This document shows, piece after piece, positions 1 to 5,227 of a stretch of 6,644 nt of DNA (its first letter is position 1; the number at the start of each line of letters is the position of its first letter). The stretch comes from Burkholderiaceae bacterium. GTDB taxonomy: Bacteria; Pseudomonadota; Gammaproteobacteria; Burkholderiales; Burkholderiaceae. The notes below the pieces were generated by a model. The model was given only the letters and a program-made list of their open reading frames with translations, searched no databases and was not told where the DNA came from. A program made the position numbers and the translations under genes. The DNA lies in NCBI GenBank assembly GCA_030151165.1, contig JASLEM010000093.1:1-6644 (forward strand), in the 5' to 3' direction.

Positions 1-1
1 C

Positions 2-283
2 GACGACCTGCCCGCGATGCTGCGCAAGCTCGATCGCGGGCTGTTCGTGATCGAGCTGATGGGGCAGGGCGTCAACTACGTCACCGGCGACTACTCGCGC
101 GGCGCCGCGGGCTTCTGGGTCGAGAACGGCCGCATCGTGCACCCGGTCGAGGAAGTGACGATCGCCGGCCACCTGCGCACGATGCTCTCGGGCATCCAGG
201 CGATCGGCGCCGACGCGTACAACTACGGCGCGAAGACGATCGGCTCGGTGCTGCTGTCGCCGATGAAGGTCGCGGGCTCCTGA
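2..283 (+). CDS. pmbA: TldE/PmbA metalloprotease-family protein, C-terminal fragment (5' end outside window)
   Basis: The reading frame is open from the left edge and gives 93 residues before TGA at 281-283. The sequence matches the C-terminal end of the TldD/TldE (PmbA) family: GLFVIELMGQGVNYVTGDYS, then GAAGFWVENGRIVHPVEE, then a TIAGHL segment and a conserved tail. Full-length family members are about 450 residues, so roughly four fifths lies upstream of the window. In established work TldE pairs with TldD as a cytosolic heteromeric protease that processes microcin B17 and degrades the antitoxin CcdA. TldD carries the zinc site and TldE is the non-catalytic partner. An internal ATG at 17 is not the start, because homology continues upstream of it. 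The gene is closed by a strong terminator just downstream, so it is probably the last gene of its transcript. Confidence 0.93.
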   Translation, partial: DDLPAMLRKLDRGLFVIELMGQGVNYVTGDYSRGAAGFWVENGRIVHPVEEVTIAGHLRTMLSGIQAIGADAYNYGAKTIGSVLLSPMKVAGS

Positions 284-301
284 GCACGCTTCGACGCCTT
301 G

Positions 302-340
302 GGCCTCGCAGGCGCAAGCGGCGAGGCCTTTGCCTTTTTT
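302..340 (+). terminator. Rho-independent terminator after pmbA
   Basis: GGCCTCGC at 302-309 pairs perfectly with GCGAGGCC at 321-328 around an 11-base loop. It is followed by a T-rich run (TTTGCCTTTTTT, 329-340). It begins 19 bases after the pmbA stop and ends before the antiporter ATG at 369, so the two genes are probably separate transcripts. Confidence 0.88.
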
Positions 341-368
341 CGCGATCCCTTGCCACGATCGACACCGC

Positions 369-1616
369 ATGCCGGACTTCGCCGCCTCGCTGCCCGTGGT
401 GATCGCGCTCGCCGCGCTCGCGGCCTGGTTCAACCACCGCGTGCTGCGCCTGCCCGCGACGATCGGCGTGATGGCGACGTCGCTCGCGCTGTCGCTGGCC
501 CTGGTCGCGCTCGACGGCATCGGCGTGCTCGCCGGCCTGCATGCGCGCGAGGTCGCGCTGGTGCGGGCCATTGACTTCTCGACGCTGCTGATGCAGGGCC
601 TGCTGTCGATGCTGCTGTTCGCGGGCGCGCTGCACGTCGACGTCGAGGCGTTGCGCGCCTACCGCTGGCAGGTCGCCGTGCTCGCGTTCGTCGGCACCGC
701 GTTGTCGACGGCGCTGGTCGGCGCGCTGTCGTTCGCGGTGCTCGGCGCGATCGGCCTGCCGGTGCCGTTCGCCGAGTGCCTGCTGTTCGGCGCGCTGATC
801 TCGCCGACCGACCCGATCGCGGTGATCGGCATCCTGAAGTCGGCCGGCGCGCCGCGGCCGCTCGAGGTGGTGATCGCGGGCGAGAGCCTGTTCAACGACG
901 GCGTGGGCGTCGTGCTCTTCACGCTGGTGCTGGGCAGTGTCGTCGATGGCGGCGTGCCCACGGTCGGGCAGGCGGCGATGCTGCTGCTGCGCGAGGCGGG
1001 CGGCGGGCTGCTGTTCGGCGCGGTGCTGGGCGTGGCCCTGTCGCGCCTGCTGCGGCGTATCGAGGCGGCCGCGCTCGCGGTGCCGCTGACGCTCGTCGCC
1101 GTGGTCGGCGGCTACGCGCTCGCGAATCGTCTCGGGATGTCGGGGCCGCTCGCGATGGTGGTCGCGGGGCTGGTCGTCGGCGGCGGGCGGGCCGCTGCCG
1201 TGCGAGACGTCGACCGTCGCGTCGACGCGTTCTGGGAGCGGCTCGACGAGATGCTCAACGCCGTGCTGTTCCTGCTCGTCGGCATGGAGGTCGTGGCGAT
1301 CCCCTGGCCCGTCACGGCCGGGCGCGCGGCGCTCGCGGGCGCCGCCGCGGTCGCGATCGTGCTCGCGGCGCGCTGGCTCACGACGGGGTGGCCGGTGCGC
1401 GTGTTTCGCCGCGCCTTCCGCCTGCCGCAGGGCGCGGCGGCCGTGCTGACCTGGGGTGGGCTGCGCGGCGGCATCTCGATCGCGCTCGCGCTGTCGGTGC
1501 CCGCCGGGCCCTGGCGCGAGACCCTCGTCGCGCTGACCTACGCGGTCGTCGCGTTCTCGATCCTCGTTCAGGGCCTCACGTTCGGACGGCTGGTGCGGGC
1601 GACGATGCGCGGCTGA
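369..1616 (+). CDS. CPA1-family Na+/H+ (cation/proton) antiporter
   Basis: The product is a 415-residue, very hydrophobic inner-membrane protein with about a dozen predicted helices, as expected for monovalent cation/proton antiporters of the CPA1 (NhaP-like) branch. It would exchange cytoplasmic Na+ (or K+) for protons in pH and salt homeostasis. Diagnostic motifs are present: SPTDPIAVIGILK with Asp148 in the unwound-helix region, GESLFNDGVG with the Asn176-Asp177 pair that marks electroneutral CPA1 exchangers, and GGLRGGISIALALS around Arg366 near the C-terminus. No soluble C-terminal regulatory domain (TrkA-C, cNMP) follows the membrane part. I chose ATG 369. An in-frame TTG at 330 would add 13 residues but lies in the T-run of the preceding terminator. 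There is no strong Shine-Dalgarno before 369, so the start is the least certain part. Ion specificity cannot be read from sequence. Confidence 0.93.
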   Translation: MPDFAASLPVVIALAALAAWFNHRVLRLPATIGVMATSLALSLALVALDGIGVLAGLHAREVALVRAIDFSTLLMQGLLSMLLFAGALHVDVEALRAYRWQVAVLAFVGTALSTALVGALSFAVLGAIGLPVPFAECLLFGALISPTDPIAVIGILKSAGAPRPLEVVIAGESLFNDGVGVVLFTLVLGSVVDGGVPTVGQAAMLLLREAGGGLLFGAVLGVALSRLLRRIEAAALAVPLTLVAVVGGYALANRLGMSGPLAMVVAGLVVGGGRAAAVRDVDRRVDAFWERLDEMLNAVLFLLVGMEVVAIPWPVTAGRAALAGAAAVAIVLAARWLTTGWPVRVFRRAFRLPQGAAAVLTWGGLRGGISIALALSVPAGPWRETLVALTYAVVAFSILVQGLTFGRLVRATMRG

Positions 1617-1743
1617 GGCGTCGTGCGGACGTCGCTTCGGCGCCGCACCGCATCTCTTCCGCCAGGCGGGTCAATCGCGCTTTTGCGCTGCGCGGCCGCC
1701 GCGCGTGCAAAAATCGGGGTTTGCGAACGAGCGGGGTAGAGCT

Positions 1744-2136
1744 GTGGATTTGAAGGTGCCGATCACGATTTCCGATGAACTGAGCGAAGACATCATCGCG
1801 TCGACAGGTCTGCTCGACCTGGCGAGCGGGGAAATCTATCGGATCGAGTACGAGGACTACGACCTCGAGGGCCGCGGCCTGCCGGCCGACAACGACGACT
1901 ACGAGTTCACGGTCGGCACGCTGTCGAACAACGGCAAGGACGTCGAGTTCAAGGTCGATGTCAACAAGGTCACGGGCCAGTACTCGGTCAGCGCGAGCGA
2001 GCTGCTCGAGATCAAGGTGCGCGCCGCCGCGCTGTTCGCCGGCATCAGCGGCAAGGACATCCTGCGCAACGTCGACGCCAAGGCCGCCTCGACCAAGCCG
2101 CCCGGCGAAGGCAAGGGCCGCGGCCGGCTGCACTGA
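1744..2136 (+). CDS. Hypothetical 130-residue protein, acidic N-terminal half, basic tail
   Basis: I do not recognise the family. The frame has strong high-GC codon bias, ends in TGA at 2134-2136 and is followed directly by a perfect terminator, which all supports a real gene. The product has no signal peptide or membrane helix, so it is probably cytosolic. Residues 1-80 read as alternating beta-type segments with a very acidic stretch (EYEDYD, then DNDDYE, about residues 35-54). Residues 83-112 look helical (SASELLEIKVRAAALFAGIS), and the last 20 residues are a flexible Pro/Gly/Lys/Arg tail. I chose GTG 1744 because a purine-rich GGGG(TAGAG) lies 3-7 bases upstream and the start gives the natural MDLKVPITIS. 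An in-frame GTG at 1705 would add 13 residues of poor character. An A-rich, -10-like stretch (AAAAAT, 1709-1714) fits a promoter just upstream, without a convincing -35. Function is unknown. Confidence 0.78.
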   Translation: MDLKVPITISDELSEDIIASTGLLDLASGEIYRIEYEDYDLEGRGLPADNDDYEFTVGTLSNNGKDVEFKVDVNKVTGQYSVSASELLEIKVRAAALFAGISGKDILRNVDAKAASTKPPGEGKGRGRLH

Positions 2137-2156
2137 CGCTGCAGGGCGCCCAAGGA

Positions 2157-2185
2157 AAAAGGCCGCGCGAGCGGCCTTTTCGTTT
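2157..2185. terminator. Bidirectional Rho-independent terminator between convergent genes
   Basis: AAAAGGCCGC (2157-2166) and GCGGCCTTTT (2171-2180) form a perfect 10-base stem around a GCGA loop, with more T residues to 2187. Read on the minus strand the same stem ends in a T-run (complement of A2156-2160). It can therefore stop the + strand gene ending at 2136 and the - strand lipoprotein gene ending at 2318. Confidence 0.9.
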
Positions 2186-2317
2186 TTCGGGCGGCGCATC
2201 GGGGCGATCCGGTGCGTGGCGCGGCCCGTTCCGGCGGGTGGTGTCCGCCTCGGCGGGCAAGCGTCGCGCGCGACACGTGTGTCACCTGCGAGCGCTCCCA
2301 CGCGGGGTCAACCGCGA

Positions 2318-2494
2318 TCAGTGACCGTGGTAGCCGCCACCGTAGCCGCCGTAGCCGCCGTGGTAGCCGCCTTCGCTGTAGCCCCGGCCACCGTAGCCCC
2401 GGCCGTAGCCCCACGGCGCGACGCAGCAGCCGCTCATGGCGGCGATCAGGATGGCCAGCGTGCCCCAGCGCACGATCTTCGACTTCGTCTTCAT
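2318..2494 (-). CDS. Small Gly/Tyr/His-rich lipoprotein
   Basis: The product is a 58-residue predicted lipoprotein. A basic start (MKTKSKIVRW) is followed by a hydrophobic segment (TLAILIAAM) and a lipobox MSGC, with a second Cys immediately after the lipid-modified one, then CVAPWG. The mature part is almost entirely Gly, Tyr and His (GYGRGYGGRGYSEGGYHGG and so on, ending HGH), low in complexity and probably disordered. His-Gly endings of this type could bind metal, but that is only a possibility. A perfect AAGGAG lies at 2507-2502. It is 7 bases from ATG 2494 and 4 bases from the adjacent in-frame ATG 2497, so 2494 is preferred; 2497 would add one Met. The gene is divergent from another small lipoprotein gene at 2818 and shares a 13-base upstream sequence with it. 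The C-V-A-P start after the lipobox suggests a related type. Function is unknown. Confidence 0.75.
   Translation of the reverse strand: MKTKSKIVRWGTLAILIAAMSGCCVAPWGYGRGYGGRGYSEGGYHGGYGGYGGGYHGH
2330..2410 (-). repeat. Short degenerate tandem repeat encoding Gly-Tyr units
   Basis: Seven copies of GTAGCC (GGCTAC on the coding strand, Gly-Tyr) start at 2330, 2342, 2351, 2363, 2378, 2393 and 2405. They are spaced 9-15 bases apart, in multiples of three. This is the DNA counterpart of the Gly-Tyr-rich mature region of the lipoprotein and a likely site of repeat-length change that would keep the frame. Confidence 0.7.
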
Positions 2495-2524
2495 CATCAA
2501 ACTCCTTGGCCGCACATCGCGGCC

Positions 2525-2537
2525 TGCCTGTTCAACG
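2525..2537 (-). repeat. 13-base inverted repeat, copy facing the 2318-2494 gene
   Basis: Read on the minus strand this is CGTTGAACAGGCA, identical to 2689-2701 on the plus strand. It lies 30 bases upstream of the minus-strand lipoprotein start and 17 bases before its Shine-Dalgarno, in the same orientation as the gene. Confidence 0.6.
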
Positions 2538-2658
2538 CCCATCGAACCACCGCGATGACCCCGTCGAAGTTTCCGTCGTGCAAAGAGACGTAAACACGAT
2601 GTCGTCGTTTCGCCCGCAGCGAGCGCGCATGCGGATTGCCCACTCATCAGGCCTGGAT

Positions 2659-2682
2659 CGGACGCGTCAACCGTCGCGTCCG
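2659..2682. repeat. Perfect 8-base hairpin in the divergent gap
   Basis: CGGACGCG (2659-2666) pairs with CGCGTCCG (2675-2682) across an 8-base loop. No T-run follows, so it is not a standard terminator. It overlaps the palindrome GACGCGTC (2661-2668), which recurs at 2768-2775. It could be an operator or simply GC-rich chance structure. Confidence 0.4.
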
Positions 2683-2688
2683 GGGCTT

Positions 2689-2701
2689 CGTTGAACAGGC
2701 A
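2689..2701 (+). repeat. 13-base inverted repeat, copy facing the 2818-3063 gene
   Basis: CGTTGAACAGGCA is the exact reverse complement of 2525-2537. It is oriented toward the plus-strand lipoprotein gene but lies 116 bases from its start, much farther than the partner copy lies from its gene. Confidence 0.6.
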
Positions 2702-2765
2702 AGGGCAGGGCGAAACGATCGTGCAGTTACGGTCGAGCCGCCGCGTCCGAGGACTGTTCCGGCGT

Positions 2766-2777
2766 GCGACGCGTCGC
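2766..2777. repeat. 12-base perfect palindrome upstream of the 2818 lipoprotein gene
   Basis: GCGACGCGTCGC is self-complementary over 12 bases and contains the GACGCGTC core also found at 2661-2668. Its place 40 bases before the start codon would suit a regulator site. Such GC palindromes also arise by chance in DNA this rich in G and C. Confidence 0.35.
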
Positions 2778-2817
2778 TGCGCCAGGCCCTGTCGATTGAA
2801 CCTACCGGAGAAGAACC

Positions 2818-3063
2818 ATGACCATGAGGAAGACGCTCTTGCTGATCGCCGGCACCACGGCGGCCATCGTGCTGTCGGGCTGCGTCGTCGCACCCGCACC
2901 GGGCTACCGCTACGGCGCCGACGGCTACTACGCACCGGCCGGCGTCGTGTACGTCGCGCCGACCTACGCGAGCCCCGGCCCCGGCTACGGCTGGCGCTAC
3001 CACGAGCAGTACGGCTGGGGCTGGTACCACCCCGAGCACGGCTGGCATCGCGGCTGGCGCTGA
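2818..3063 (+). CDS. Small Tyr/Gly/Trp/His-rich lipoprotein
   Basis: The product is an 81-residue predicted lipoprotein. The signal is MTMRKTLLLIAGTTAAIVLS with lipobox LSGC (lipidated Cys22), followed by VVAPAPGYRYGADGYYAPAG. Val-Val after the Cys gives no inner-membrane retention signal, so outer-membrane sorting is expected. The mature part is rich in Tyr, Gly and Pro, then ends in an aromatic, His-rich block (WRYHEQYGWGWYHPEHGWH). This class of small surface protein is common in Burkholderiales but has no assigned function. GGAGAAG (2807-2813) puts a good Shine-Dalgarno 7 bases before ATG 2818; a second ATG at 2824 is spaced too far. It is divergent from the lipoprotein at 2318-2494 and shares the C-V-A-P-type start with it, which suggests related roles or a common ancestor. 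Downstream hairpins at 3080-3103 and 3127-3158 probably end its transcript. Confidence 0.85.
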   Translation: MTMRKTLLLIAGTTAAIVLSGCVVAPAPGYRYGADGYYAPAGVVYVAPTYASPGPGYGWRYHEQYGWGWYHPEHGWHRGWR

Positions 3064-3079
3064 AGCGCCGGCGGACGCG

Positions 3080-3103
3080 CGCCCGCGCGAGCGATCGCGG
3101 GCG
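3080..3103 (+). other. Hairpin downstream of the lipoprotein gene
   Basis: CGCCCGCG (3080-3087) pairs perfectly with CGCGGGCG (3096-3103) around 8 bases, starting 16 bases after the stop codon. It has no U-run, so it may protect the 3' end or merely reflect base composition. Confidence 0.35.
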
Positions 3104-3126
3104 GCATCCCTCCTAACTCTTCATTG

Positions 3127-3158
3127 AAGCGCCTGGCGGCTCGCGTCGCCGGGCGCTT
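3127..3158 (+). terminator. Probable terminator hairpin after the 2818-3063 gene
   Basis: AAGCGCCTGGCG (3127-3138) and CGCCGGGCGCTT (3147-3158) form a 12-base stem with one G-T pair and an 8-base loop. The following TTGTCGTTCG is only moderately T-rich, so efficiency is uncertain. It separates the lipoprotein gene from the kinase operon. Confidence 0.6.
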
Positions 3159-3341
3159 GTCGTTCGTGGAGTCATCGCGTCCTCAAGCTGCGTGAGCGCG
3201 AGCGGGGAGCGCCGTCGACGTGTGGCGGCGCCTGACCGCGACGACACGCATCGGCCCGCACACCGGCGCGGCCAGCCGCACTTCGGTCGCGGATTCCGGC
3301 GATTGGTCACCCCCGGGCTGCGGCGGGCGAGGGCGAGCCCG

Positions 3342-3347
3342 TAACAT
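3342..3347 (+). promoter_or_regulatory. Candidate -10 element of the kinase operon (possible leaderless mRNA)
   Basis: TAACAT matches four of six positions of the TATAAT consensus and ends 6 bases before ATG 3354, so transcription would start at or next to the start codon. No Shine-Dalgarno is visible before the ATG, which fits a leaderless message. No good -35 is present at the expected spacing. The rest of 3159-3341 shows nothing I can assign. Confidence 0.35.
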
Positions 3348-3353
3348 CGCTGC

Positions 3354-4460
3354 ATGGCGACAACGAGCACACCGTCCAGGCACGACACCGGCAGCGACCG
3401 GCGCGTCTGGCTGACCTACATCGGCGGATGCGTGCTCGCCTGGCTGCTGTACGTGCTGGCCGGCGCCGAGTTCGAGCGCGGGCTGTGGCAGTTGTGGGAG
3501 GCCGTCTACCAGGCCACGCTCAACCTGACCTCGCCGATGATCCTCGGCGCCGCGGTGCTGCCTTGGGTGCGGCTGCTGCAGCGGCAGGACGTCGGGTCGG
3601 TCGCGTCGTCGACGCTGCACGCCATCGCGGCGCTGCTGTTCGGCGCGCTCTGGCAGTGCAGCGACTTCGCGATCGCGTGGCTGCTCTACGGCGCTGACCA
3701 CGCGAAGTCGATGCTGATGCAGACGATCCTGTGGCGCGCGATCTGGGGCGTCGTCGTCTACATCGCGATCGCCACCGCCTTCACGGCCATGCTGCAGACG
3801 CGCCGCGCGCGCGCCGCCGCGATTGCCGCGGCGCAGGCCGAGTCCGCGCTGGCGCGAGCCGAGCTGGCGGTCATCAGCGGCAAGCTGAACCCGCACTTCC
3901 TGTTCAACACGCTCAACTCGATCATCGCGCTGACCCGCAAGGACGCCCAGGCCGCCGAGGACGCGCTGATGCGCTTCTCGGGCATGCTGCGCTACGTGCT
4001 CGACACCAAGCGCAGCGCCGCCGACCGCGTGCCGCTCGCCGACGAGGTCGAATTCGTGCGCGACTACCTCGCGCTCGAAAGCCTGCGCCTGGGCGCGCGG
4101 CTGCACATCGACTGGCAGCTCGACCCCGCGACGATGAACGACGAGATCCCGCCGCTGAGCCTGCAGCCGCTGGTCGAGAACAGCATCCTGCACGGCGTCG
4201 CGCCGCGCGTGCGCGGCGGCAGCATCAGCATCCGCAGCGAACGCAACCCGATGAACCAGGGCCTCGACCTCAGCGTCGAGGACGACGGCCCCGGCTGCGA
4301 CCCGGCCACGCTGGACAGCGCCGACGCCCCCGCCACGCGCGGCATCGGCCTCGGCGCGCTCAAGCGCCGCTTCGCCCTCGACTACGAGGGCCGCGCCCGG
4401 CTCCATGTGCGCACCGCGCCGGGCGCGGGATTCCGTGTCGACCTCTGGATACCGCAATGA
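3354..4460 (+). CDS. LytS/YpdA-type membrane sensor histidine kinase
   Basis: The product has 368 residues. Four hydrophobic segments lie at about 18-37, 55-73, 87-112 and 125-147, followed by an Ala-rich helical linker (150-175). The His_kinase domain carries the phospho-accepting His181 in KLNPHFLFNTLNSIIALTRK, the hallmark of the LytS/YpdA/AlgZ group. The ATPase part has the N box LVENSILHG (Asn276), the G1 box DDGPG (310-314) and the G2 box GIGLG (330-334), and ends in GAGFRVDLWIP. All catalytic motifs are intact. There are only short loops between the helices and no PAS, GAF or large periplasmic sensor, so the signal is probably sensed in or at the membrane, or supplied by a partner. Its stop overlaps the regulator start (ATGA, 4457-4460), so they are co-translated. 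ATG 3354 is the only start before the first helix. It resembles the AlgZ/FimS-AlgR arrangement in overall type, but orthology is not shown. Confidence 0.95.
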   Translation: MATTSTPSRHDTGSDRRVWLTYIGGCVLAWLLYVLAGAEFERGLWQLWEAVYQATLNLTSPMILGAAVLPWVRLLQRQDVGSVASSTLHAIAALLFGALWQCSDFAIAWLLYGADHAKSMLMQTILWRAIWGVVVYIAIATAFTAMLQTRRARAAAIAAAQAESALARAELAVISGKLNPHFLFNTLNSIIALTRKDAQAAEDALMRFSGMLRYVLDTKRSAADRVPLADEVEFVRDYLALESLRLGARLHIDWQLDPATMNDEIPPLSLQPLVENSILHGVAPRVRGGSISIRSERNPMNQGLDLSVEDDGPGCDPATLDSADAPATRGIGLGALKRRFALDYEGRARLHVRTAPGAGFRVDLWIPQ

Positions 4461-5227
4461 CCGAACCGACCAAAGTCCTGATCGCCGAAGACGAACCGCT
4501 CGCCGCGGAGGCGCTCGCCGCCTGGGTCGCGCAGATGCCGCAGCTCGCGCTCGTGGCCACCTGCGGCGACGGCGAATCCGCGCTCGCGCAGATCCGCGCG
4601 CTCCAGCCTGGCCTCGTGCTGATGGACATCCAGATGCCCGGCATGACCGGCCTCGAGGTGATGAAGGCGCTGGCCGGCGACGAGCATCGCCCGGCGGTGA
4701 TCTTCACGACGGCCTACGACGAGCACGCCCTGACCGCGTTCGAGCTGCACGCCGTCGACTACCTGCTCAAGCCGTTCGCGCGCGACCGCTTCGACGAGGC
4801 GATCGGGCACGCGCTGCAGTCGCGCGTCGACACGGATGCGGGCAGCGAGGCGACGGGCCTCGACGACGCCGTCGACGCGCTGCAGCGCCCGTCGGCCGAG
4901 CCGATGACGCGCATCCTCGTGCGCGACCAGGGCAAGATCTTCCCGGTGCTGGTCGACGCGATCGAGTACCTGCGCTCCGACACCAAGTACACCGCCATCG
5001 TGAGCCGCGGCCGCAGCTTCCTGGTGCGCCTGCCGATCAACACGTTCGAGCAGCGGCTCGACCCGGCGCGATTCCTGAAGCTGCACCGCAGCTGCATCGT
5101 CAACCTCGATTTCGTGGAAGCCATGACCCCCGACGAGAACTCGCAACTGGTCGTCCAGATGACCGACGGCACGCGCATCACCGCGAACCGCGACGTGTCG
5201 AAGAAGCTGCGGGAGCAATCGATATGA
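4457..5227 (+). CDS. LytTR-family response regulator
   Basis: The product is a 256-residue DNA-binding response regulator. The receiver domain (about 5-120) has the acidic pocket Glu11-Asp12, phospho-acceptor Asp57 in LVLMDIQMPGMTG, Thr84/Thr85 in IFTTAYDEHA and Lys105 in VDYLLKPF. A linker of about 30 Asp/Ala-rich residues leads to a LytTR domain (about 152-252) with the typical IEYLRSDTKYTAIVSRG, FLKLHRSCIVNL (His210-Arg211-Ser212) and DGTRITANRDVSKKL. The family binds pairs of short direct repeats, usually upstream of envelope, virulence or polysaccharide genes. The kinase encoded just before is its expected partner: the ATGA overlap at 4457-4460 makes translation coupled, and no strong Shine-Dalgarno is needed or seen. 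A second ATGA overlap (5224-5227) joins it to the DUF2807 gene. All key receiver residues are present, so it should be phosphorylatable. Confidence 0.95.
   Translation: MTEPTKVLIAEDEPLAAEALAAWVAQMPQLALVATCGDGESALAQIRALQPGLVLMDIQMPGMTGLEVMKALAGDEHRPAVIFTTAYDEHALTAFELHAVDYLLKPFARDRFDEAIGHALQSRVDTDAGSEATGLDDAVDALQRPSAEPMTRILVRDQGKIFPVLVDAIEYLRSDTKYTAIVSRGRSFLVRLPINTFEQRLDPARFLKLHRSCIVNLDFVEAMTPDENSQLVVQMTDGTRITANRDVSKKLREQSI

Larger units (their letters stand above)
2495..2817. promoter_or_regulatory. Divergent intergenic region between two small lipoprotein genes
   Basis: This 323-base gap has no credible gene and must hold both outward promoters. It contains the 13-base inverted repeat (2525-2537 and 2689-2701), a perfect 8-base hairpin at 2659-2682 and a 12-base palindrome at 2766-2777. 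Part of it (about 2545-2640) is less GC-rich than its surroundings. I could not identify a convincing sigma70 -35/-10 pair for either gene. For the + gene, TTGAAC (2691-2696) followed after 17 bases by AACGAT (2714-2719) is only a weak candidate. Confidence 0.55.

Noticed and set aside
330..368. TTG start at 330 for the antiporter
   Set aside because: It lies in the T-run of the pmbA terminator, and the extra 13 residues (Cys/His/Arg) do not resemble the family start; ATG 369 precedes the first helix.
1623..1648. Hairpin GTGCGG/CCGCAC after the antiporter as a terminator
   Set aside because: The stem is interrupted by an asymmetric bulge and is followed by no T-run, so I would not call it an intrinsic terminator.
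776..1753. 325-codon plus-strand frame overlapping the antiporter
   Set aside because: Arg/Ala-rich shifted frame of the antiporter and its downstream gap; no homology-like motif or ribosome binding site.
2263..2274. 12-base palindrome GTCGCGCGCGAC downstream of the minus-strand lipoprotein stop
   Set aside because: No U-run and located beyond a gene end; at this GC content several 12-base palindromes are expected by chance in 6.6 kb.
2495..2817. Classical LytTR paired direct repeats in the divergent gap
   Set aside because: GTT cores occur (2690 and 2726) but are 36 bases apart, not the usual one-to-two helical-turn spacing, and flanking bases fit poorly.
3113..3388. 91-codon minus-strand frame in the gap before the kinase
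   Set aside because: Starts inside the kinase coding region, has Arg-rich composition, and runs through the terminator hairpin at 3127-3158; no ribosome binding site.
3183..4457. 424-codon open frame on the minus strand opposite the kinase gene
   Set aside because: Its translation is Arg/Ala/Gly/Gln-rich with no motif, and it is the antisense of a well-supported kinase. Long antisense frames are expected in DNA this GC-rich.
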